A stretch of DNA of 14,703 nucleotides from Geobacter sp. UBA1603 (GTDB lineage Bacteria; Desulfobacterota; Desulfuromonadia; Geobacterales; Pseudopelobacteraceae). The notes under the pieces were generated by a model, which had not been told where the DNA came from, ran no database searches, and worked only from the letters and a program-made list of their open reading frames with translations. The translations under genes and the position numbers were made by a program. This document shows positions 9,723 through 14,703 of this stretch, piece by piece (position 1 is the first letter of the stretch; every line of letters starts with the position of its first letter). The stretch lies in contig DCNF01000020.1 of NCBI GenBank assembly GCA_002322035.1, forward strand, positions 30,494 through 45,196, read 5' to 3'.

Positions 9723-11611
9723 AATGAACTGCCTGCCGTTGTAATTTTTATGCGCTTAATCATATTTATTATGCTGCCATCATCTGGAGAAGCCAAAGAA
9801 AGAGCCTTATCAAAGTACAGTGAAGCAGCTTCAAATGATCCATTATTCAAAGCCCACTTTCCTTCTTCAACGAGCCGGTATGGATTACGACTTAACGATG
9901 CCAATAATGCATTATACTCAAACGCCATCTTCTGTAAGTCATAACGGAATCCCTTTTCTTGTAATAATTTTATAACACGAAGAGCTTCTATCAATATTGG
10001 CTCAGAAGAAAATTTGTTGCGCTTTAACGCATTTCTATACAAAGTAAGAGCATCTTCGTATCTGTTCTGCTTTACCAAAAGCCTCCCAATTTCAATATCA
10101 GCCCATTCATCGTCTTTACTTGGTGGAACACGATTCAAAGCAAGCTCATACTGCTTAATTGCTTCATCAGTCTTCTCAGCTTTAAGTAAAGAACAAATAT
10201 AGATATTTTGTAAAATACGCTTACGAGGAGTCTGGCTTACCGTATCTCTCATTAACGATTCATTGGTAAGCCAAACCGTATTTCGCATGTGTGTAACCGC
10301 TGTACTCCCCGCTAGAATTAGAATAATACACAGTGATAAGTATCGAGCAGGCAGTGGATGCCTCGAACGCCATTGTTCAAAAGTAATCATAAGCGAAAGA
10401 AGCCAAAAAACACTAGATGCGTAGAGATATCGCTCCGCATAACTGGCCCAGGCAATAGTACCAAATGCAAAAGGCAGCGCCGGAGCAAGCAACATAAAAC
10501 CAGTTAAAATATAGATAGTTGCCTTGTTTTTTTGAGTTAATAAAAAAATTACACCGAGAAGAACCGCAATTCCGAGTAAATCATAGAGCGGGTCAATCTC
10601 AAGAATAAAAAAGTTGAGCGGTAATGGCAGAAAGAATTTCTTTACATAAAATCCAACAGCTCCAAGAAACAGCGATATTGTGTAGTTTGTATCGGCAAAC
10701 ATCAACTGTATTGTTTGGCCGATTTTACTGACACTCGACTCCAAAACAACTTTTCTCACTCCATAAAACAACAACAAGCCAATTCCCAACATCGGCAAAA
10801 AATACCGAAGTCTATCAAATACAATTTTTCCGGCATGACTGCTGTTAGTTCTGCGTATTCTGACGACAATAGCCACCAGATAGAACAAAGCGATAATAAT
10901 TACCCCCCAGTAATTACCGGTAAACAACGCCGCGACTAAGGCGACTGAATAAAAGATCACATATTCAATCAGGTTAAATTGAGATTCCTCAACATTCTCA
11001 ACAGTCTCCCGCAGGAGCAATGGTAAAATAATTATATAACCAAGGGCCACTTCCTTGACCAACAGGGCAATGCCGGCCATCAACCACATTATAAACAACC
11101 AGCGATATTTGCCGGTTTCTCGATACCACAACAATGCCACCATGCTCATAAGCAAGAAATTACCCATAATTATATCGGTTCTTCCTGATATCCAATTAAC
11201 CGATTCGACGGTTAATGGGTGAACAGCAAATAACAGTGACACAAAAAGGGGGGCGTAGTTTACAGCGTTGATATCAGTCGTTTTAACAATGTGTTTGCGA
11301 GCGATATAAAAAAACATCAGGCAATTAAATAGATGCCCCAAAACTGATTCAAAATGCATGATCTTTGGATCAAGGAACCATAACCATTTATCAAACCAAT
11401 AGCTGACACCAATAATAGGACGGTAATAGCCTGCAGCAATAGTTCGCGGTAGAAAATTGTCTTTCCAGGAAAAATGCTCTTGAGTCAAAATACTACTCAA
11501 TGCACCCACATCATCCACCAAGCATATTTCAGCAAACTGGGTGCGATAGTACACCCCCAGCACAAAAATAATCAGAATCATAACTTGATATTTAACTGAC
11601 AAATGCCTCAT
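9719..11611 (-). CDS. Polytopic membrane protein with C-terminal TPRs, GT-C/TMTC-like
   Basis: A 630-residue protein with an N-terminal half to two-thirds of many hydrophobic segments and a soluble C-terminal third of TPR-like helices (for example KTDEAIKQYELALNRVPPS, NRYEDALTLYRNALKRNKF and GSFEAASLYFDKALSLASP). After the first membrane helix there is an acidic pair in a short loop (LVDDVGALSS, Asp33-Asp34). This resembles the catalytic acidic motif of GT-C glycosyltransferases that use lipid-linked sugars (PMT/ArnT/TMTC relatives); NWISGRTDIIMG later in the protein also fits that group. It may transfer a sugar to exported protein or to a glycan outside the inner membrane; this is inference. 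The ATG at 11611 is chosen over the TTG at 11623 because the GAGAGGA ribosome binding site lies between them and overlaps the TTG. It follows a terminator after the pilin genes and overlaps the next gene by 4 bases. Confidence 0.8.
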   Translation of the reverse strand: MRHLSVKYQVMILIIFVLGVYYRTQFAEICLVDDVGALSSILTQEHFSWKDNFLPRTIAAGYYRPIIGVSYWFDKWLWFLDPKIMHFESVLGHLFNCLMFFYIARKHIVKTTDINAVNYAPLFVSLLFAVHPLTVESVNWISGRTDIIMGNFLLMSMVALLWYRETGKYRWLFIMWLMAGIALLVKEVALGYIIILPLLLRETVENVEESQFNLIEYVIFYSVALVAALFTGNYWGVIIIALFYLVAIVVRIRRTNSSHAGKIVFDRLRYFLPMLGIGLLLFYGVRKVVLESSVSKIGQTIQLMFADTNYTISLFLGAVGFYVKKFFLPLPLNFFILEIDPLYDLLGIAVLLGVIFLLTQKNKATIYILTGFMLLAPALPFAFGTIAWASYAERYLYASSVFWLLSLMITFEQWRSRHPLPARYLSLCIILILAGSTAVTHMRNTVWLTNESLMRDTVSQTPRKRILQNIYICSLLKAEKTDEAIKQYELALNRVPPSKDDEWADIEIGRLLVKQNRYEDALTLYRNALKRNKFSSEPILIEALRVIKLLQEKGFRYDLQKMAFEYNALLASLSRNPYRLVEEGKWALNNGSFEAASLYFDKALSLASPDDGSIINMIKRIKITTAGSSL

Positions 11612-11625
11612 GTTTCCTCTCAAAA

Positions 11626-11659
11626 CAAAAAAGGGGCTGGCTCATTGCCAACCCCTTTT
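11626..11659 (-). terminator. Rho-independent terminator after the pilin operon
   Basis: On the - strand AAAAGGGGTTGGC and GCCAGCCCCTTTT form a 13-base-pair stem with one G-U pair around a 5-base loop (AATGA), followed by TTTTTTGTTTT. It lies 18 bases after the pilA-C stop and ends only a few bases before the ribosome binding site of the next gene. It should therefore stop most pilin transcripts and let only some read through into the glycosylation-like genes. Confidence 0.88.
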
Positions 11660-11677
11660 AACAGTAAATTTAAGCTA

Positions 11678-12025
11678 TTACATAGAAGTCCAGGCAGATA
11701 GGTTTGTGGTATCTGTAATTGCAGAGGCTGTTCCAGTGGCAGCTCCAGCGCTCGTTGTCGTAAAATAAAGTTTTGCATCGCCGCTCTTGGAGCCGATAAC
11801 TTTATCACCAGACTCATGGGCAGAAGCTATGCCATAAGCGGTGCTATCAAAAGCACCTGATGTAGCACCATTAGTCTTACCATAAACATGCACTTTATTT
11901 GATGCAGAGAAACTGGTGCCACCAACAGCAGTAGCTCCGGTAAATTCAGTTGCCGCATACACAGACGAAGCTGCCAGGGAAAGCGCAACTACAAGTGAAA
12001 GTTTAAGCAGTGTACTTTTTGCCAT
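11678..12025 (-). CDS. PilA-C-like exported pilin partner (small secreted Ser/Thr/Ala/Gly-rich protein)
   Basis: A 115-residue protein with a classic signal peptide: MAKSTLLK, a hydrophobic core LSLVVALSLAAS, and a signal peptidase I site after SVYA (about residue 24), leaving a mature protein of about 91 residues. The mature part starts ATEFTGATAVGGTSFSASNK and is rich in Ser, Thr, Ala and Gly, with no cysteine and no type IV pilin N-terminal helix. Position, size and composition match GSU1497 of Geobacter sulfurreducens, now regarded as PilA-C, the globular partner that pairs with the short PilA-N in the pilus. I recognise this by gene order and sequence style, without alignment. The ATG at 12025 has a strong AAAGGAG ribosome binding site and begins 23 bases after pilA copy 2, so the two are co-transcribed. 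The many hydroxyl residues make it a possible acceptor for the glycosyltransferases encoded downstream. Confidence 0.82.
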   Translation of the reverse strand: MAKSTLLKLSLVVALSLAASSVYAATEFTGATAVGGTSFSASNKVHVYGKTNGATSGAFDSTAYGIASAHESGDKVIGSKSGDAKLYFTTTSAGAATGTASAITDTTNLSAWTSM

Positions 12026-12048
12026 TTTGATATCTCCTTTCTATAAAT

Positions 12049-12261
12049 TTACATTGTGGGATAGCCTTGGCGGTCAGCGTACACTGCCTCCAGAGCTGTT
12101 TTGAAGTTACGCAGGTCGCTGGTCGCATTGGAGTTAAACCCCTTGATGCGGTATGACGAGAACTGCGGGATGGCAACAGCGGCCAGGATGCCAATGATCG
12201 CAACAACAATCAAAAGCTCAATCAGGGTAAAACCTTTTCTGCTACGGATCTTGTTAAGCAT
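12049..12261 (-). CDS. pilA: Short type IV pilin, PilA-N type, copy 2
   Basis: A major-pilin subunit of the short Geobacter kind, inserted in the inner membrane and assembled into type IV pili. The precursor is 70 residues: a 10-residue leader MLNKIRSRKG, cleaved and N-methylated by the prepilin peptidase before Phe, then the N-terminal helix FTLIELLIVVAIIGILAAVA with Glu5, and a short tail ending GYPTM. The mature length is 60, with no globular head or C-terminal disulfide loop, consistent with a separate PilA-C partner encoded next door. Mature aromatic residues are Phe1, Phe24, Tyr27, Phe32, Phe43, Tyr51 and Tyr57. An ATG two codons earlier (12267) sits only one base after AAAGGAG, whereas the ATG at 12261 is 7 bases away, so 12261 is chosen. 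A sigma-54 promoter lies at 12331-12346. Confidence 0.95.
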   Translation of the reverse strand: MLNKIRSRKGFTLIELLIVVAIIGILAAVAIPQFSSYRIKGFNSNATSDLRNFKTALEAVYADRQGYPTM

Positions 12262-12268
12262 ATACATT

Positions 12269-12275
12269 CTCCTTT
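12269..12275 (-). promoter_or_regulatory. Ribosome binding site that decides the pilA copy 2 start
   Basis: AAAGGAG on the - strand is 1 base from the first ATG (12267) and 7 bases from the second (12261). Only the second has workable spacing, and it gives the leader length expected for Geobacter PilA. Confidence 0.75.
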
Positions 12276-12330
12276 CTTTGTTAGCTCTCAGCTCAATTTT
12301 ATGAATGAATTACAAATGTTCTGAAACCAA

Positions 12331-12346
12331 AGCAAATAATGCGCCA
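12331..12346 (-). promoter_or_regulatory. Sigma-54 (-24/-12) promoter of pilA copy 2 and pilA-C
   Basis: The - strand reads TGGCGCATTATTTGCT, against the consensus TGGCACG-N4-TTGCW. The invariant GG and GC are 12 bases apart as required. With C of the -12 element at 12332, transcription should start near 12320, giving a leader of about 59 bases before the ATG. PilR, encoded just upstream, is the obvious activator. The element lies in the 189-base gap between the two pilins (12262-12450), which holds no other gene. Confidence 0.8.
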
Positions 12347-12450
12347 CATCAATAAAGTTAAAGCTATTCTTTACGTTATTGTCGAGAATCCAATTGATGC
12401 CACATAATAACATACGCAAATGCGTCAGTTCGTTTGACAAAATTTGCCAC

Positions 12451-12660
12451 TCACATCGTTGGATATCCGCCTCTGTCACTATAAGCGACTTCTAAAGCTG
12501 TTTTAAAAACTCTAATATCAGAAAGCGCGTTACTGTTAAAAGCCTTAACCCTATAGGAAGCAAACTGAGGTATCGCCACAGCGGCCAAAATACCAATAAT
12601 CGCAACGACAATCAGTAGTTCAATCAACGTAAAGCCCTTTCGATTCTTTAAAATATCCAT
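12451..12660 (-). CDS. pilA: Short type IV pilin, PilA-N type, copy 1
   Basis: A second short pilin, 69 residues: leader MDILKNRKG (9 residues), then FTLIELLIVVAIIGILAAVA with Glu5, and a tail ending GGYPTM; mature length 60. It differs from copy 2 at about ten mature positions (for example Ala25, Val29, Ala31, Leu37, Ile40, Val42, Val49) but keeps the same seven aromatic positions. The start chosen is ATG at 12660: a sigma-54 promoter at 12702-12717 predicts an RNA start near 12691, downstream of the other possible start, a GTG at 12726 that overlaps the pilR stop and would add 22 residues. The ribosome binding site is a run of G about 9-14 bases upstream of the ATG. The copies have many silent differences, so the duplication is not recent. 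Which copy is the main subunit cannot be told. Confidence 0.94.
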   Translation of the reverse strand: MDILKNRKGFTLIELLIVVAIIGILAAVAIPQFASYRVKAFNSNALSDIRVFKTALEVAYSDRGGYPTM

Positions 12661-12701
12661 AATTTTTATCCCCCCACCGCGAACAGAATGAATATTGTTT
12701 A

Positions 12702-12717
12702 AGCAATAAGCAGGCCA
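12702..12717 (-). promoter_or_regulatory. Sigma-54 (-24/-12) promoter of pilA copy 1
   Basis: The - strand reads TGGCCTGCTTATTGCT, with GG and GC exactly 12 bases apart, matching TGGCACG-N4-TTGCW at all invariant bases. The -12 C is at 12703, so the start is near 12691 and the leader to the ATG at 12660 is about 30 bases. The element begins 6 bases beyond the pilR stop codon. It agrees with the known RpoN/PilR control of pilA in Geobacter sulfurreducens. Confidence 0.82.
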
Positions 12718-12722
12718 CTTCT

Positions 12723-14093
12723 TCACTCATCATCATTATCCAGGCCGAACTTTGCAAGACGGTAGCGGAACGATCGAAACGACATCCCCAGGAGGTCTGC
12801 CGCTTTCTTTTTGGCCCCCCCTGTCTTTTCAAGTGCCTTCAGCAGGTATTTTTTTTCGATTTCTTCCAGAAGCGGCTCAAGTTCGATCCCCCCGTCAGGG
12901 ATCAGAAAATCGGCGTCACGACACGGTTGCAGCCGCTCTGTAAGTTGTTTCGGGAGCGAGGCGGGGGTAATCCTCGAATTATCCAGAATCAGGCTGCGCT
13001 CGATTATGTTTTCCAGTTCGCGAATATTGCCGGGAAATGAATAATTCATCAGCATTTTCAGGGCATCCGGCGTGATTGTCGTTGAACGCGATGGGTTAAG
13101 CTTGCGGCAGAAGTGATCAACCAGGAGCGGGATGTCATCAATGCGTTCCCGCAGAGATGGCATTGATATCTGCACAACGTTGATCCGGTAGTACAGGTCT
13201 TCACGGAATGTACCGTCACCGACCTGCTGGTCCAGGTTACGATTGGAGGCAGCCAGGACACGCACATCAGCCTTTCTGACCGCTGTGTCCCCCACCCTCC
13301 GGAACTCACGCTCCTGCAAGACCCGCAATAATTTGGTCTGCAGCAGAACCGGCAATTCGCCGATTTCATCCAGAAACAGCGTGCCCCCTTCAGCCTGCTC
13401 GAACAGTCCGGGGCGATCGGCCACCGCACCGGTAAAAGCGCCTTTTTTATGGCCGAAGAGTTCACTTTCGATCAGCGACTCCGGGATTGCCCCGCAGTTG
13501 ACCGCCACAAAAGGCTTGGTCTTTCTCTGGCTGCAGGTATGGATTGCCCGGGCAACCAGCTCTTTGCCGGTTCCGCTCTCTCCAAGGATCAGAACACTGC
13601 TGACACTGGGAGCAACCTTGGAAATCAGATCATACAGTTCCTTCATACGCAGACTAGAGCCGATCAAGCCGCAAAAGCCATCCCGCTGGGTTGCCTCCTG
13701 CTTCAAAATTATATTTTCCCGCTTGAGTTCCCTTTTCTCAAGAGCATTGCGGATCAGAATCTTTACTTCCTCGTTTTTAAACGGCTTGGAGAGGTAATCA
13801 TAGGCGCCCAGTTTCATGGCCTCGACCGCCTGGTCAGCGGCAGAAAAGGCGGTGATCATCAGCACGGCGGTTTCCGGTGATGACAACTTGATGCGCGACA
13901 AGAGCTCGATGCCGCTTAACCCCGGCATCTGCACATCGGATATGACCAGATCGAACAGGTCGTTCTCCAGAAGGCCGAGCGCCTCATTGGCCGAACCGGC
14001 AGTACGCGTTTCATAGTCCTCCCGCTCAAGCAGAATCGAGAGGAATTCCCGCATGCTCAATTCATCGTCAACGATCAGTATGCGTGTTTTCAT
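12723..14093 (-). CDS. pilR: Sigma-54-dependent response regulator PilR
   Basis: A 456-residue NtrC-type activator. The receiver domain (1-120) has the acidic pocket Asp9-Asp10, phospho-acceptor Asp53 (ISDVQMPG), Thr81 and Lys103. The AAA+ domain (about 143-370) has Walker A GESGTGKE at 171-178, the sigma-54-contacting GAFTGA loop at 218-223, Walker B FLDEIGE at 240-246, and arginine fingers in the region NRNLDQQ to FREDLYYRINV. The C-terminal Fis-type helix-turn-helix is ALEKTGGAKKKAADLLGMSF. On phosphorylation it should bind upstream of the pilA promoters and remodel RNA polymerase-sigma-54. The name follows from its place immediately upstream of pilA, as in Geobacter, together with the two sigma-54 elements found downstream. 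The ATG at 14093 has a GGGG ribosome binding site. The usual partner kinase PilS is not upstream; an ABC permease gene is, 13 bases away. Confidence 0.92.
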   Translation of the reverse strand: MKTRILIVDDELSMREFLSILLEREDYETRTAGSANEALGLLENDLFDLVISDVQMPGLSGIELLSRIKLSSPETAVLMITAFSAADQAVEAMKLGAYDYLSKPFKNEEVKILIRNALEKRELKRENIILKQEATQRDGFCGLIGSSLRMKELYDLISKVAPSVSSVLILGESGTGKELVARAIHTCSQRKTKPFVAVNCGAIPESLIESELFGHKKGAFTGAVADRPGLFEQAEGGTLFLDEIGELPVLLQTKLLRVLQEREFRRVGDTAVRKADVRVLAASNRNLDQQVGDGTFREDLYYRINVVQISMPSLRERIDDIPLLVDHFCRKLNPSRSTTITPDALKMLMNYSFPGNIRELENIIERSLILDNSRITPASLPKQLTERLQPCRDADFLIPDGGIELEPLLEEIEKKYLLKALEKTGGAKKKAADLLGMSFRSFRYRLAKFGLDNDDE

Positions 14094-14106
14094 CCTGAAA
14101 CCCCGT

Positions 14107-14703
14107 TTATCCGATTCGCCGCAATCCGTTGGCGATCCTTATCCTGACTGCCCGCCAGGTGGGAAAAAGTGCCGCAACGACACCAACCAGCACCGAAAAA
14201 GCGATGTCGAGCAGAATCGTGGACTGTTCTACGCGAAATACCGGAAAAAACTGCCCCATGGCATCACCGAATGCCTGCGCCAGCGGAAACGTCAGCAGTA
14301 TGCCGATACAGCAGCCAGTTGACGTCAGCACCAGCGATTCTCCGAAAATCATACCGGCAATGTGCCCGGTGCCAAAACCCATCGCCTTGAAAATGGCATA
14401 TTCACCGATTCGCTCCCGGGCAGTCATTGCCATGGTATTGGCCACCACAACCATGATGATCACGATCACCACATAGGAGACAATTTTGATTGCCATCACA
14501 ATCGCCTCGGTCATGGTCACAAAACTGAGCTGAAAAGCCCGTTCGGTTTCGGTCAGGGTCTCGGCCAGCGAATTTTTGAACAGCCGGTCAACCGCCATTG
14601 AGACCTCTGCAGCCCGCTGGGGCGATGTGAGGCCGATCACATAGACCCCCGCCTGATCCGCCCGCTGGGGTGACGTTTTACGGAGCGATTCATTGAGGTA
14701 CTG
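14107..14703 (-). CDS. ABC transporter permease C-terminus, MacB/FtsX type (N-terminus beyond window)
   Basis: Only the last 198 residues are in the window; the frame stays open to the edge. A GTG at 14640 is internal and not the likely start, because 21 further in-frame codons reach the window end without a stop. The visible part is the end of the periplasmic domain followed by the FtsX/MacB membrane domain: a helix around VMAIKIVSYVVIVIIMVVVA, the cytoplasmic motif NTMAMTARERIGEYAIFKAMGF, a second helix with GESLVLTSTGCCIGILLTF, a third near the end (ILLDIAFSVLVGVVAALFP), and the final TWRAVRIRIANGLRRIG typical of the family. Such permeases work with a LolD/MacB-like ATPase, expected further upstream, in lipoprotein, peptide or drug export. 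It ends 13 bases before pilR and is probably in the same transcript. Confidence 0.9.
   Translation of the reverse strand, partial: QYLNESLRKTSPQRADQAGVYVIGLTSPQRAAEVSMAVDRLFKNSLAETLTETERAFQLSFVTMTEAIVMAIKIVSYVVIVIIMVVVANTMAMTARERIGEYAIFKAMGFGTGHIAGMIFGESLVLTSTGCCIGILLTFPLAQAFGDAMGQFFPVFRVEQSTILLDIAFSVLVGVVAALFPTWRAVRIRIANGLRRIG

Noticed and set aside
9612..11623. TTG at 11623 as the start of the GT-C-like gene
   Set aside because: It overlaps the GAGAGGA ribosome binding site that serves the ATG at 11611.
12380..12440. Small hairpin (ACGC-N4-GCGT) after pilA copy 1 as a terminator
   Set aside because: The stem is only four to five pairs and no U-tract follows it; it is too weak to call.
12049..12660. 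Recent gene conversion or tandem repeat between the two pilA copies
   Set aside because: The conserved helix region has many silent base differences, so the protein similarity reflects selection, not recent copying.
13243..13797. Long open frame on the + strand opposite pilR
   Set aside because: It is the antisense shadow of a high-GC real gene; the product has no recognisable domain and is Ser/Arg-rich as expected of a shadow.

Overview
The window looks like a chromosomal segment of a Geobacter-type bacterium (Desulfuromonadia). The main evidence is a pair of very short type IV pilins, a separate secreted PilA-C-like partner and a PilR regulator in the order pilR, pilA, pilA, pilA-C. This split-pilin arrangement is known from Geobacter sulfurreducens. 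I assign the family from recognised sequence patterns only; no search was run.

Layout. The left end (2-1722, + strand) is housekeeping: the C-terminal tail of an upstream protein, then metG (methionyl-tRNA synthetase). Everything from 1756 to the right end is on the - strand and converges on metG. Read in the direction of transcription, from high to low coordinates, it holds: the C-terminus of a MacB/FtsX-type ABC permease cut by the window edge (14107-14703); pilR (12723-14093); pilA copy 1 (12451-12660); pilA copy 2 (12049-12261); a PilA-C-like exported pilin partner (11678-12025); a rho-independent terminator (11626-11659); a GT-C-like membrane protein with a TPR tail (9719-11611); a very large protein with two TPR plus O-GlcNAc-transferase-like (SPINDLY) modules in tandem (6132-9722); a radical SAM protein (5242-6129); a GT2-like glycosyltransferase (4399-5229); and an ABC-2 export cassette of permease, membrane-anchored TPR protein and ATPase (1756-4330).

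How it may work together. PilR is a sigma-54 activator with an intact GAFTGA loop. Each pilA copy is preceded by a -24/-12 element with correct GG-N10-GC spacing, at 12702-12717 and 12331-12346. This suggests that PilR drives both pilins from separate sigma-54 promoters, with pilA-C co-transcribed with pilA copy 2. The terminator right after pilA-C and just before the next gene's ribosome binding site would hold down expression of the downstream genes relative to the abundant pilins. The downstream block (about 4.4-11.6 kb) is visibly more AT-rich than metG or pilR. It encodes a plausible glycan-assembly or protein-glycosylation set, possibly acting on pilin or another surface structure; this functional link is inference.

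The genes are tightly packed: several junctions are 4-base ATGA or GTGA overlaps, and there is no gene-free stretch above 300 bases. The longest gap is the 189 bases between the two pilA copies, which holds the second sigma-54 promoter. No tRNA, rRNA, CRISPR array or insertion sequence was seen.
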